DNA from: Oscillatoriaceae cyanobacterium M7585_C2015_266
GTDB lineage: Bacteria; Cyanobacteriota; Cyanobacteriia; Cyanobacteriales; Oscillatoriaceae
NCBI GenBank assembly: GCA_015295835.1
Contig: DVEG01000010.1
Span: 1 to 64,000, forward strand
DNA length: 64,000 nt
Reading direction: 5' to 3'
The position numbers were made by a program, and so were the translations under genes. Of the stretch, positions 37,084 through 46,800 are shown in pieces; the stretch's first letter is position 1; every line of letters begins with the position of its first letter. A model generated the notes under the pieces. It was not told the DNA's origin. It made no database searches and saw only the letters and a program-made list of their open reading frames with translations.

Positions 37084-38382
37084 ATGGTACAAGCTCCTGC
37101 CAAACCAGCCCCGACTAAATTACCCCCTTCCCAGCACGAATTTGCAGAAGTGATTCACCGTCTGGAAGCCGGCGGCTCCATGCTGCCAGATACTCCAGAA
37201 AATCTTATGCAGATTATCGGCATTTATAAAGCTTATGCCGTGCCGATGGATTTCTACTGGCGCGACTTGCTTTATATTGCCGAACGGGTATTTTTAAATC
37301 CCCTGCCTTTCTTTAAATACTTCTTGCCCAAAGAGTATTTAGAATTGCACAACCACTACGCCGGCGACGATGCCGATTTACGGATTTGGCGCGGAGAAGC
37401 AACGGCACATCCAGAACTGCTGGCATTTATAGAAAAGGGCGAAACCTTCAAAATGCCAAAGTTATTCCACCACTGGTTACACGATCGCATAAACATGGAG
37501 TTCGCCGAATCTTGTATGCAAGCAATGCTCTGGCATCAAGGTATGGGCGGACGATTTAACGATTATTTAGAAACAGAGGAATACAAAGCTAATTGCGATC
37601 GCGCAATTAAAGCCTACTTCAAAGGCAACCCCCTGATGTTGGGGCTATATAAACTATTCCCTGAAATGTTCTATGAACAGTGTCGGCAGCTCTCCTACTA
37701 CGCTAATCTAGGGCTATTCTGGGAAGTCATGGCTCCGGTATTCTTTGAAATGTCTGACATCTACGACGAAGGTGGATTTAAAGGCGTACCGGATGCGATG
37801 AACTTTCTAGTAAATGGTATATTCGCGATCGCAGGTCGTCCCATCTACCACCACGTTTATATCCGTGGCGAATGTTACGAAATCATCCCTAAATCTAAAG
37901 GTTTTATGTGGCTTTATGAAGCCGCTTTACCCTATGTAGAAGCCGTTTTCTACCGCACCGCTCCCTTTAGAGGAACTAAATCTTACAACGCGCAAGCAAG
38001 GCAAATTCCTGACGATCAAAAAGACTTCCACTATGGCATTCTCTATGCCGATGTCTTCCCAGTAGGAACCGCTGGCATCCCCCCAACACTGCTGATGCAA
38101 GATATGCTACATTTTCTCCCCCCCTACCTAGTGGAATATTACAAAAAACACTGCCGAGGCGAAGACGACATGCTGATTCAGTTAGGAATTTCTTTCCAGC
38201 GCTCAATGTATAATGTCACCTCTGCAGTCATTCAAGCCTTGCGCACTGCCCTGTTATATCCTTTAGACGATCCAAATCCGAAACATCTGCAAGCTAATCG
38301 AGCATTCTTTGAAGCGCAAATGGATCGCTTCAAGCGCCCTGAAGCACGACTACGAGATATTCAACGGCAAGATTATCGATAA
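37084..38382 (+). CDS. cupA: CO2 hydration protein CupA (ChpY)
   Basis: Peripheral subunit that binds NdhF3/NdhD3 and converts CO2 to bicarbonate, driven by NDH-1 electron flow. The 432-aa soluble product has the long, highly conserved family sequence, including MDFYWRDLLYIAERVF, the HHWLHDRINMEFAESCM segment that contains His and Arg residues linked to the metal site in the known structure, and PLDDPNPKHLQANRAFFEAQ near the C-terminus. Third gene of the ndhF3-ndhD3-cupA cluster; a strong terminator lies 28 bases after the stop. cupS would normally follow on the same strand. Confidence 0.95.
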   Translation: MVQAPAKPAPTKLPPSQHEFAEVIHRLEAGGSMLPDTPENLMQIIGIYKAYAVPMDFYWRDLLYIAERVFLNPLPFFKYFLPKEYLELHNHYAGDDADLRIWRGEATAHPELLAFIEKGETFKMPKLFHHWLHDRINMEFAESCMQAMLWHQGMGGRFNDYLETEEYKANCDRAIKAYFKGNPLMLGLYKLFPEMFYEQCRQLSYYANLGLFWEVMAPVFFEMSDIYDEGGFKGVPDAMNFLVNGIFAIAGRPIYHHVYIRGECYEIIPKSKGFMWLYEAALPYVEAVFYRTAPFRGTKSYNAQARQIPDDQKDFHYGILYADVFPVGTAGIPPTLLMQDMLHFLPPYLVEYYKKHCRGEDDMLIQLGISFQRSMYNVTSAVIQALRTALLYPLDDPNPKHLQANRAFFEAQMDRFKRPEARLRDIQRQDYR

Positions 38383-38409
38383 AAACTCCACCAACTCCCC
38401 TTAACTAGC

Positions 38410-38434
38410 AAATCCCCTTTTGGGGGTTTTTTTT
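38410..38434 (+). terminator. Rho-independent terminator of the ndhF3-ndhD3-cupA operon
   Basis: AATCCCC pairs with GGGG(G)TT across a TTTT loop and is followed by a run of eight T (38427-38434), 28 bases after the cupA stop. Confidence 0.85.
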
Positions 38435-38485
38435 CAAGATTAGTTTGGCAAATAAAATTCACGATTTAAAATTTAGCCATCTCCT

Positions 38486-38620
38486 ATGAACCAGATTACA
38501 ACTGACTCCGTACACTGGATAACTCCCGATTTAGAACTTTTGCCAGATGACGGCATATCTTCTGGGCTAGGGCAAGCTGCAATTGCACCAGGGACTATTT
38601 TTACCGATTTTTTCTTGTAA
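38486..38620 (+). pseudogene. Uma2-family gene remnant with internal deletion
   Basis: A 44-codon open frame reading MNQITTDSVHWITPDLELLP, then DDG, which matches the N-terminus of Uma2 proteins, followed directly by SSGLGQAAIAPGTIFTDF, which in intact Uma2 proteins lies about 60 or more residues later. The frame then stops. I read this as a relic after an internal deletion and C-terminal loss. It is a second Uma2 trace next to the CO2-uptake operon (the other is at 32496-33063). Family memory alone supports this; an alignment is needed. Confidence 0.6.
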
Positions 38621-38641
38621 CAATTAATTAAGCTATCAAAA

Positions 38642-38674
38642 GCAAATAGGGCTTGCACTCTATACCCTATTTGC
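38642..38674 (-). terminator. Terminator of the CupS-like gene
   Basis: GCAAATAGGG (38642-38651) and CCCTATTTGC (38665-38674) pair perfectly over 10 bp; on the minus strand they are followed by TTTTGATAGCTT. It lies 13 bases after the fasciclin-gene stop. Confidence 0.75.
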
Positions 38675-38686
38675 AGAAGCGTTCAT

Positions 38687-39088
38687 TTAACCCATTAGAA
38701 TAACCCTATCTATAACATGAATCACACCGTTATCCGCTTCGATATCTGCTGCTATAACTGTGGCATTTTTTACCTCAAAACCTTCTGAGCAATCAATCCT
38801 AATCGGAGCGCCTTCTAATGAGGTGACAGAATCGACTTTTTCTAAATCGGCTTTCATTAATTTACCCGCAACAACATGATATTTTAGAATTCTGGCAAGT
38901 TGGGGAGGGTTCTGTAGAAGAGTTTTTATCGTTCCCGGTGGCAGTTTGGCAAATGCTTCGTCATTCGGTGCGAAAACTGTAAAAGGTCCAGGACTTTTTA
39001 GCGCTTCTACTAAACCTGCTGTTTTCACTGCCGTCACTAAAGTGTTGAAAGAACCAGCGCTAACGGCAATATCAACGATGTCAGCCAT
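38687..39088 (-). CDS. cupS: Fasciclin-domain protein, probable CupS
   Basis: A 133-aa single fasciclin (FAS1) domain: [36 protein letters not shown] (H1 motif) and [18 protein letters not shown] (H2 motif) are all present. There is no signal peptide, so it is probably cytoplasmic, unlike secreted fasciclin proteins. CupS, the small subunit of the NDH-1MS CO2-uptake complex, has a FAS1 fold and is normally encoded right after cupA. Here the gene is next to cupA but on the opposite strand. I therefore infer CupS; a generic fasciclin protein is the alternative. It has its own terminator and probably its own promoter. Confidence 0.7.
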   Translation of the reverse strand: MADIVDIAVSAGSFNTLVTAVKTAGLVEALKSPGPFTVFAPNDEAFAKLPPGTIKTLLQNPPQLARILKYHVVAGKLMKADLEKVDSVTSLEGAPIRIDCSEGFEVKNATVIAADIEADNGVIHVIDRVILMG

Positions 39089-39175
39089 TTTTTACCTCTT
39101 TGCAAACCTGATATTTAAAAAATTCTAAACTAATTCTGATTTTTCTTATCATTAGGCGATAGTTAAAGAATCTGG

Positions 39176-39346
39176 CAAAAAAAATCCTTCCAGGGGGAGC
39201 TGGAAGGATTGGGTGCCTGAACTACTAGAAAATAGGGAATCTTCTTCCTCTCTGCTCAATACTATATCGGGGGTGTTTGACGAAGGGATGACAAGGGGAT
39301 GGAATTTTTGTGACATTTTTAGCATATCCTCCCCCTGCCTTAAGCC
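39176..39346 (-). ncRNA. Candidate small RNA upstream of cupS
   Basis: On the minus strand a TTGACA (complement of 39377-39382) is followed after 18 bases by TATGGA (complement of 39353-39358), and TATGAT overlaps it at shorter spacing. About 170 bases downstream stands an ideal terminator: AATCCTTCCAG/CTGGAAGGATT, an exact 11-bp stem (39183-39210), then eight T. No open frame with protein character lies between. The interval contains C-rich stretches such as CATCCCCTTGTCATCCC. It is not matched with confidence to any named cyanobacterial RNA. Confidence 0.5.
39177..39210 (-). terminator. Strong intrinsic terminator
   Basis: An exact 11-bp stem with a six-base loop followed on the minus strand by eight T. 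It is more than 400 bases past the nearest upstream minus-strand gene (39626-40273), so it probably serves a separate transcript. Confidence 0.88.
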
Positions 39347-39625
39347 AAACCATCCATATCATAATTGGCAAGCTTTTGTCAAGTATTCTGGACTTTTTAT
39401 TTTCATATTAGCGAGCGCATCATTTATCTTGCTCACTGAGTTTTGAAGAGTTTATTACCCAAGATGCCGATAATGCACTCTATAATTTAAACTGGTTGAT
39501 TCCAAAAAACTTTTTGATTAAACCACCATACAGTGAAACCACAGTGCAGCGTCTTAATTGTAGACTTTCGCGGCTTGGAGGGCTTGCAAGTTTATATTAA
39601 GAAAGTTATATTAAGGAAGGTAAAG

Positions 39626-40273
39626 TTAACAGGGGTTTGTTTCAGGCAGAGGCTGGCGCGTGCAGAGATAAGCGAGCGGGCCAAACAGTGGAATTAGTGT
39701 GACTATCCAGAAAACAGCTGCATTTTTAATGCCCCTTCTAGCCATATCATCTCCGAGCAGTGCGGGAAATATGACACTCAACATGCAAAAATCAAGACTC
39801 ATAACGTGAATAAATCTATTGCTCAGCCACTGCTGGATAAAATCGTTCCAATCTCCAAATACCAAACCATAGGCTACTAACGCTGCAGTGATCAAAGTCA
39901 GGATAATGCCAGTGAAGCGAGAATCTAACTGTTTGAGAAAGATATTTTTCGTGCCAGAAAATTTTGGATTGGGTTCCCGCAGCGCCAAATAGGGCAACAG
40001 GGCAAAGGCTCCGACAGCAAAGGAAGCGACAGCGAATGGCCAAGCAGGGATTTTTTGTCCCCTGCCATCTATATATAACAAGCAACTGTAAATCATTGGC
40101 CAAATGCCCATGATACTGAACAAGGCTGCGAGCGCCGGATTAATGCCCTGCCAGTTGCCTATAGATAGATTTTTAATCAAAGTCCAGGTTTCCGGTTGAA
40201 CAGGCGGCGCCAGCAGAAAGGCATAGGCAAGAAACCCAAGCCACAGTAAACCAAATCCAATTTTTCTCAACAT
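39626..40273 (-). CDS. Conserved cyanobacterial membrane protein, function unknown
   Basis: A 215-aa polytopic protein with about six hydrophobic helices: FGLLWLGFLAYAFLLAPP at the N-terminus, then segments near residues 45-70, 75-97, 120-143, 155-175 and 185-205. NAAVFWIVTLIPLFGPLAYL ends the last helix pair. The pattern resembles cyanobacterial proteins annotated only as membrane proteins (DUF2834-like relatives possible). No enzymatic motif is seen. Start is taken at the fourth codon of the frame (MLRKIGFG). It lies 40 bases downstream of hrcA on the same strand. Confidence 0.7.
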   Translation of the reverse strand: MLRKIGFGLLWLGFLAYAFLLAPPVQPETWTLIKNLSIGNWQGINPALAALFSIMGIWPMIYSCLLYIDGRGQKIPAWPFAVASFAVGAFALLPYLALREPNPKFSGTKNIFLKQLDSRFTGIILTLITAALVAYGLVFGDWNDFIQQWLSNRFIHVMSLDFCMLSVIFPALLGDDMARRGIKNAAVFWIVTLIPLFGPLAYLCTRQPLPETNPC

Positions 40274-40313
40274 TCTCCCCATTTTAGATTGTAAATTTTT
40301 CCCCTCCCCCAGA

Positions 40314-41387
40314 CTAGCTCAGCGCCTCTGACAGATACTCAGCGGTGGCTTCCACCATCGGGATCGCGTTTTCGTAATGCATCCGAGTAGGTCCCAAAAC
40401 CCCGACGCTGCCCACTGGCACTCCACCCCGTCGGTAGTTAGCAGAAATCAGAGCGCAGCAGCGCATAGGCTCTAGGGGATTTTCCGAGCCGATGCGCACG
40501 TTTACTCGTTTACCAGAATTCTCGTTTTCCGGTGATTCAAAAATCAAAGGCCACAGTTGCTCTTGTTCTTCTTCTAGAAGCTGCATGAGCATTTGAACTT
40601 GGTTTAATTCCGAAAATTCCGGCTGGCGCAAGACTTCGGCAACGCCGCCGATGAGAATGCGCGTAAACTTTGGCGTTTGGTAGCGGCAAGTCAAATCCGC
40701 AAGCATTGAGCGCAGGAAGTCGGCATAGCGCTGAAATTCGCGATCTAACTCACTCAAGTCTAATTGAGATAGAAGAGCGATCGCTCTTCCACGCAACTGG
40801 CTGTTGAGAAAATTCGACAGAATTTGCAATTCCCGCTCCACCACTTCCTGCTCGGAATGTTCTAAATCTGGCGCTGCCGATAATTCCATCAAAACTGACT
40901 GGGTTTCATAGGTATCCGTTACCACAACCAGCATCACTCGTTTTGTATCGGCTAGTACGAGCTGCAGGTGACGCACGTGGCTGGTATTTGTTTGCGGCAA
41001 AGTAATTAGCGTCATGTACCCGCTGAGAGCGGAAAGTATTTGCGCCGCACCTCGCAACAGTGCCTCAAGACTCCACTTCTCCCAGTTTAGTCGCTCGTTG
41101 AGCACCTGTTCTACTTGTCGCGCCAGACTTTCCGACGGCGCGATTAGTTGATCTACGTAAATACGGTAGCCAGAATCTGACGGCACCCGCCCGGCAGAGG
41201 TATGGGGTTGATAGAGCAACCCTGCTTTTTCTAAATAGCTCATCGCATTGCGAATAGTAGCGGGGCTGACACTGAGGTTGTATTCCTCAACTAGAACTTT
41301 GGACCCCACTGGTTCTGCAGTTGCTATATAGTGCCGCACCGTTGCCCAGAGTATATGTTGTTGTCGGGCTGTTAAATTTAGTTGCAT
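40314..41387 (-). CDS. hrcA: Heat-inducible transcription repressor HrcA
   Basis: Repressor of chaperone operons through CIRCE elements. The 357-aa product opens with a winged helix-turn-helix ([19 protein letters not shown], then [21 protein letters not shown] and [19 protein letters not shown]), followed by the GAF-like dimerisation domain, and ends with [20 protein letters not shown]. No CIRCE element was seen in this window. It is a single gene; the groESL targets lie elsewhere. Confidence 0.95.
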   Translation of the reverse strand: MQLNLTARQQHILWATVRHYIATAEPVGSKVLVEEYNLSVSPATIRNAMSYLEKAGLLYQPHTSAGRVPSDSGYRIYVDQLIAPSESLARQVEQVLNERLNWEKWSLEALLRGAAQILSALSGYMTLITLPQTNTSHVRHLQLVLADTKRVMLVVVTDTYETQSVLMELSAAPDLEHSEQEVVERELQILSNFLNSQLRGRAIALLSQLDLSELDREFQRYADFLRSMLADLTCRYQTPKFTRILIGGVAEVLRQPEFSELNQVQMLMQLLEEEQEQLWPLIFESPENENSGKRVNVRIGSENPLEPMRCCALISANYRRGGVPVGSVGVLGPTRMHYENAIPMVEATAEYLSEALS

Positions 41388-41809
41388 TTTGCCAAAGATC
41401 CAAAGCTGATTTTAACTAGGTTTAATAATTTTTCATAATATAAACAACAACTCCGCGACTCTTCTACCTGCCCTGTAGCAGATATTCGCGGACGCCTCCT
41501 GTATTAGCTCCAGGTATTCCGCACTAGCGTCAGAGTTGTATTTAAAATATCAGGTATCTTTTTTTTGCTTTGCTGTAGTTAATACAACAAGCGCACAAAT
41601 ATTCCAGACTGGAGCTAAATTTTCATTTATGATTTCTGATTTTTTGAACGCTCCTCTTTCCAGAATGGTTTTTGGCACGCTACACTAAGGAATAAGGGAA
41701 TGATTTTTTTCACCTTATTCTTTGCTCTCAGCTATATTTTTTTATTTTATTTTACCACATTTATCAAATTTATGGCAACCCAAAGGCTATTGCAGTCCGA
41801 AAAATCGTC
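41388..41809. other. Intergenic region upstream of hrcA
   Basis: About 420 bases between hrcA and the rhodanese remnant, with AT-rich and moderately GC-rich stretches. No open frame, RNA gene, CIRCE element or clear promoter pair was found. Confidence 0.5.
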
Positions 41810-42138
41810 TCAGTATCTAGGCACTTTTGGATCTACAGCGAGCGCATAGGCATCGATTCCCCCGACGACATTTTTAACATTAGTAAACCCTTGCTGGCTC
41901 AACCACTTACACATATAGGCAGAACGGATACCGTGGTGACATAAGACTATTGTCTCGGTGTGCGGAGCGAAATGGGTACAAATCTCCCCCGCCGCTCGCT
42001 CAGGGGTAGGTTTTCAAAACCTTGCAGGCGTGCAATCTCTTACTCTTCTGGCTCCCGGACGTCCAGCAGTTGCACCGGCTCCGAAAAGCCCTCTGCCAAT
42101 CTAATGGCCAGTTCTTCTACGGTTATTTGACATGACAT
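41810..42138 (-). pseudogene. Rhodanese-domain gene, broken by a stop codon and a frameshift
   Basis: Single rhodanese domain read in two frames. It begins MSCQITVEELAIRLAEG and LLDVREPEE, then meets an in-frame TAA (42040-42042); the same frame resumes as EIARLQGFENLPLSERR. Near 41990 the frame shifts and continues ICTHFAPHTETIVLCHHG, with the active-site Cys in LCHHGIRSAYM, through GGIDAYALAVDPKVPRY to TGA. All motifs of a rhodanese (sulfurtransferase) of about 110 aa are recognisable, so decay is recent. Two independent lesions make a functional product unlikely. Confidence 0.85.
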
Positions 42139-42400
42139 TGGAGCTAATTTAATTTTAAGGGTATTTACAAACTTGTGTTTTTTATCTTACAATTTGTTTA
42201 TAACAACAAAAATAAGCAAAGTAAAGTCCACCTAAAATAGTTGAGCGCGTGTAAGATTTGTTACTACAACGCGCTCAAAAGGGGCGAGAATTGGGGCTCA
42301 ACGTCAAACCCTAAAATCGCAATAATCAAGCTTTATTAAATTGATTAAATTGATTTTTTAAATGCTAGCTCCTCAACCGAGGGCAGCAATGGTGGACAGA

Positions 42401-42718
42401 CTAGGAGAAAACAGTAGCCGGGAAGTCGGAAAGGTGGCGAAGTCGTGGGTTCAAGTTTTCTTCGCTTTTGGCGAAAGTCCGCTCTTCTATTTTCTTAGTA
42501 TTGGCATAAGTAGTATACTCGCCAACCAGTGCTGACTTGCGAGTAGTAGGAGGATTACTGTCAATTAACCTCTCTAATTGTTTAACCCGCTGGTTACGCC
42601 TAGAAATCATCGCTTCCAGATCCGGCATTTCTTGCCAGCAGTAAGGGCAAAACCAGTAGACACCACTGTGACGAGCGTGGCGGAGCAATTGAGTAGAGCA
42701 ACAAGGACAAGTGTTCAT
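42401..42718 (-). CDS. Small zinc-ribbon protein
   Basis: A 105-aa protein starting MNTCPCCSTQLLRHARHSG; CPCC (residues 4-7) and CPYC about 20 residues later form a zinc-ribbon-like Cys4 set. A helical region (ISRRNQRVKQLERLIDSN) and a polar tail follow. Such cyanobacterial proteins have no known role; nucleic-acid or protein binding is a guess. A perfect 16-base palindrome lies 43 bases upstream of the start. Confidence 0.65.
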   Translation of the reverse strand: MNTCPCCSTQLLRHARHSGVYWFCPYCWQEMPDLEAMISRRNQRVKQLERLIDSNPPTTRKSALVGEYTTYANTKKIEERTFAKSEENLNPRLRHLSDFPATVFS

Positions 42719-42760
42719 AGCCTTCATTTAAACCTGTTTACAAATTAAAACTACCGATTT

Positions 42761-42776
42761 ACTAAGTTAACTTAGT
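42761..42776. promoter_or_regulatory. Perfect 16-base palindrome upstream of the zinc-ribbon gene
   Basis: ACTAAGTTAACTTAGT, exact two-fold symmetry with no spacer, 43 bases upstream of the zinc-ribbon ATG. The symmetry and place suit an operator of a dimeric regulator; none is identified. Confidence 0.4.
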
Positions 42777-42832
42777 CTTTTTATATCGTTGCGAGGACCC
42801 ATGCTCCACTAAGCAAAAGCCCTCGGACTTCT

Positions 42833-43057
42833 TTATCCTAAACGGCGCTCATTAGCAAAGTAGAATTTATCTAAGTGCAACAGAAAAGCTACAATCAACA
42901 ACTGCACTATCCAAGGGGCTAATGCAAAACCCCAAAAGAAACACACGACAGCCGTTAAAGCAGCGAGGGTGAAGAATAAATCGTCAGATGTACGCGAATA
43001 GATGTAGATAGCCCCGAAAGAGATTCCCAGTAGGATCAGGTAGGATAAGGACAACAT
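42833..43057 (-). CDS. Small membrane protein (74 aa), unknown function
   Basis: MLSLSYLILLGISFGAIYIY, then SRTSDDLFFTLAALTAVVCF, a third segment FWGFALAPWIVQLLIVAFLL and a short polar C-terminus LDKFYFANERRLG. Three hydrophobic segments give a plausible polytopic small protein. It is kept because the composition is consistently membrane-like, unlike the overlapping frames, and because similar small proteins are frequent in cyanobacteria. No family was recognised. Confidence 0.55.
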   Translation of the reverse strand: MLSLSYLILLGISFGAIYIYSRTSDDLFFTLAALTAVVCFFWGFALAPWIVQLLIVAFLLHLDKFYFANERRLG

Positions 43058-43740
43058 AATAATCTCTAAGCTTACTTGCCAAAGATCTGTACTAGGCTGC
43101 GTATGTAATGAGCTTATAACTTAAATGTGAAGAAGTCGTGAAGGCTGAAAAGTTTTTTACTATATTTTTAGAGCGACTAAAACGATAACCACTGGGCAAG
43201 TGAGGAGCTTGCGGAGCTTGACTTTTTTAGGTTGCTCGCCAGTTTCCATCCTTGCCAATTCAGAGCAAAACAATACTTTCAACTGCCTAAAGAAAGTAAT
43301 CGCCAATTTTGCACTTAGGTGGTAGCCTTCCTGCCGGGGTTCTGTGGAGTTTGGATGGTTTTTGCTTGGGATCGCTGCCAACAAAGACTGCTGAAATCAA
43401 GCCCAGTCAGGTTTCTGGCTATTTCTCACCTCCACTAACACGGCTATTAACTATTCTATTGTATCACTTTTTTAGACAAATTTATTGTGAAGCTGCATTG
43501 TCTGAAAATATAAAAAAATATTTAATTTGGTATAGTAGACTGCAAATTTAAAATCTAGAATCTAAGCGTTTCTTAAAGGCATATGGGTGAATTTATCCCC
43601 TCTGAAGAGTAGGGGGGGAGATATTTTGCGATAAAAAAACATGAAATAAAGAGTGGCATAAAATAGGCTTTTTGAGATAAAAAGGGATTTTGGCAAGTAT
43701 TGGCAAGGGGATAGTACTGGTATTTTAATGTAAAATGATT
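43058..43740. other. Intergenic region before the ChlH paralog
   Basis: About 680 bases without a supported gene. A minus-strand frame at 43160-43384 (lysine-rich, with KLRKLLTCP) has no recognised relatives and is not called. The rest is AT-rich, with an irregular hairpin around 43590-43630 (TATCCCC with GGGGGAGATA). Confidence 0.5.
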
Positions 43741-43798
43741 AGCGCTCGCCTAGGGTTTAGCGGCTGAGCAAGCTCTAGAGCCGTTTCCCTGAGCGCCT
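43741..43798 (+). promoter_or_regulatory. Long nested hairpin in the leader of the ChlH paralog
   Basis: Outer arms AGCGCTC (43741-43747) and GAGCGC(C)T (43791-43798), middle GGG/CCC, inner CGGCT/AGCCG and apical GAGC-AA-GCTC form one nested, nearly 60-base imperfect stem. It ends about 65 bases before the ATG at 43864. There is no T-run, so it is a candidate structured 5' leader or REP-like element. Confidence 0.45.
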
Positions 43799-43863
43799 TC
43801 TCTGATGGCTTTATAAAAAACTCATTTAAGATCAAAAGTGAAGAAATATTGCAAGCTTGGGAT

Positions 43864-46800
43864 ATGAAACGTATTGTCTTGATTGCAGGGTTTGAATCAT
43901 TTAACACTGACTTATACCGCCTGGCGGCAGAGTTAGTGGCTAATAGGTGTCCCCAGTTAGAAGTAAAAGTATTTAGCGAGCGCTCCCTGACTACCGAACC
44001 TAAAACTGTAGAAACAGCCCTATCAGGCGCTGACGTATTTTTCTGTAGTTTAATATTCGACTACGAGCAGGTAATTTGGCTACGCGATCGCATTCAAACC
44101 ATCCCCATCCGCCTAATTTTCGAGTCAGCTCTAGAACTAATGAGCCTCACCCAATTAGGAGCATTCAAAATCGGCGACAAGCCCAAAGGAATGCCCAAAC
44201 CGATTAAATTCATCCTCGATAAATTTAGCGGTGGCAAAGAAGAAGACAAACTCGCCGGCTACATCAGCTTTCTAAAAGTCGGGCCAAAATTATTAAAATT
44301 TGTGCCCGTGCAAAAAGTACAAGACTTGCGAAATTGGCTAATAATCTACAGCTACTGGAATGCTGGCGGAGCCGAAAACATCGCCTCAATGTGCTGGGCG
44401 ATTGCCGAAAAATATTTAGGACTAAAAGTTGGAGAAATCGCCCCTCCTCTTGAAACCCCTAACATGGGTTTATTACATCCCGATTATTCGGGAGCCGGGA
44501 TTAGAGGATTAGAGGATAAAGAAAAAAAATCCCCCCATTTTCAAATCTCGGCTTCCCCTTATTTTGAATCACCACGTCAATATTTAGAATGGTATCATCA
44601 AACCAAACCTGAAAGCAAAAATTGGCCTGTTGTCGGAATTTTACTATATCGCAAGCATGTTATTACAAAACAGCCGTACATTCCTAAACTAATTCGCTAT
44701 TTTGAAGAAGCTAATTTACTTCCTGTACCCATTTTCATTAATGGAGTAGAAGCACACGTTGCCGTCAGAGATTGGCTGACAACTTCCTACGAACAATCAC
44801 AAAGACAGCAGGGAAATATTGAAAATCCTTCTCTTTCCAAAGAAGCAATAGAAATAGACGCAATTGTTTCTACAATTGGCTTTCCATTAGTTGGCGGTCC
44901 TGCAGGTTCGATGGAAGCGGGAAGACAAATAGAAGTTAGCAAAAAAATTCTTTCCTCTAAGAATATACCATATATCGTAGCCGCACCACTACTAATTCAA
45001 GATATCCACTCGTGGACACGCAAAGGAATAGGGGGATTACAAAGCGTCGTATTATATGCTTTGCCAGAATTAGACGGAGCAATCGACACTATACCCCTTG
45101 GCGGTTTAGTAGGAGAAAATATCTATCTAGTTCCCGAAAGAGTAAAACGCCTCACCGGGCGGATTAAAAATTGGATTGCACTAAGGAAAACACCACCAGC
45201 AGAGCGACGAATTGCTATTATCTTATACGGATTTCCTCCTGGATACGGTGCAGTTGGTACAGCAGCATTACTAAACGTACCGCGTAGCCTCATCAACTTC
45301 CTAAACGCCCTCAAACAACAAGGCTACACAGTAGGAGACTTACCCGAAGATGGAGAAGAATTAATCCGCCGCGTCAAAGAAGCAGACGAAATCCCCCACC
45401 TCCTTGAATCCCCCAATCCCAGCTCAAACACCGTCTCCCTCCATGCTAAAACCCTGGAAAAATGGCTGGGTTACCTACTAACAAAACGTATCGAAAAACA
45501 ATGGAAATCCCTCACCGATAGCGGCATCAAAACCTATGGGGAAGAATACCATATCGGCGGCGTGCAGCTTGGCAATATTTGGATAGGCGTGCAACCCCCA
45601 TTAGGAATTGCTGGGGATCCGATGCGGTTAATGTTCGAGCGGGATATGACACCGCACCCACAATATGCAGCTTTTTACAAGTGGCTGCAAAATGAGTTTA
45701 AAGCTCATGCAGTCGTTCACTTTGGAATGCACGGTACCGTAGAGTGGTTGCCGGGAACGCCTTTGGGAAATACCGGTTATTCTTGGCCAGATATTCTTTT
45801 AGGAGATTTGCCAAATTTGTATATTTATGCCGCTAATAATCCCTCGGAATCTATTTTAGCAAAGCGGCGTGGTTATGGTGTACTAATTTCTCATAATGTT
45901 CCTCCTTATGGGCGGGCTGGATTGTACAAAGAATTGATAGCATTGCGGGATTTAATTGCAGAGTATAGGGAAAATCCCCAGAAAAATTATATGCTGAAAG
46001 AGGCAATTGGCAAAAAAATTGTAGATACAGGTTTAGATGCCGATTGTCCATTTGAGGAGGCGAAAAAGTTAGGAATTGAATTCACGCCGGAAAATGTTCG
46101 CTTGTTCAGCAATGAGGCGTTTAACCGCTATTTGGTGAAGTTATATGAATATCTGCAAGTCGTAGAGCAACGCTTGTTTTCATCAGGGCTACATACGTTG
46201 GGAGAAGTGCCTAAGCCGGAGGAGATAAAATCATATTTACAAGCTTATTTTGGAGAGGAGTTGCCAGAAAAAATAGTAGAAGCGATCGCATCTGGTGTTA
46301 CTCCTGAATTCGCCGAAGGAAACGGTAAAGTTGAGCAAGCGGTGGAAATTCGTAACCTTTTACTACAAACTCCTAATGAAATTCATAACTTGTTGCGCGG
46401 GTTGAATGGTGAATATATTCCACCTGCACCGGGAGGAGATTTATTGCGTGATGGTGCTGGCGTATTACCAACAGGGCGGAATATTCACGCATTAGATCCT
46501 TATCGGATGCCATCGCCTGCTGCCTATGAGCGAGGGCGGGAAATTGCTCGCAAAATTATCGCTCAACACCTAAATGAAAATGGCACCTATCCGGAAACTG
46601 TAGCGGTGATGTTATGGGGTTTAGATGTAATCAAAACTAAAGGCGAGTCGCTGGGAATTGTACTAGAATTAGTAGGGGCAGAACCGGTAAAAGAGGGAAC
46701 CGGCAGAATTGTACGCTATGAATTAAAGCCATTAGCAGAAGTTGGGCATCCGCGGATTGACGTGCTGGCGAATTTGTCAGGGATTTTCCGCGACAGTTTT

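Noticed and set aside
39213-39446. Plus-strand frame of 77 codons upstream of cupS
   Set aside because: Its translation looks random, and the minus strand has a convincing promoter and terminator in the same place.
43160-43384. Minus-strand frame of 74 codons (lysine-rich) before the ChlH paralog
   Set aside because: No family, no ribosome site and mixed composition; a decayed gene cannot be excluded but is not supported.
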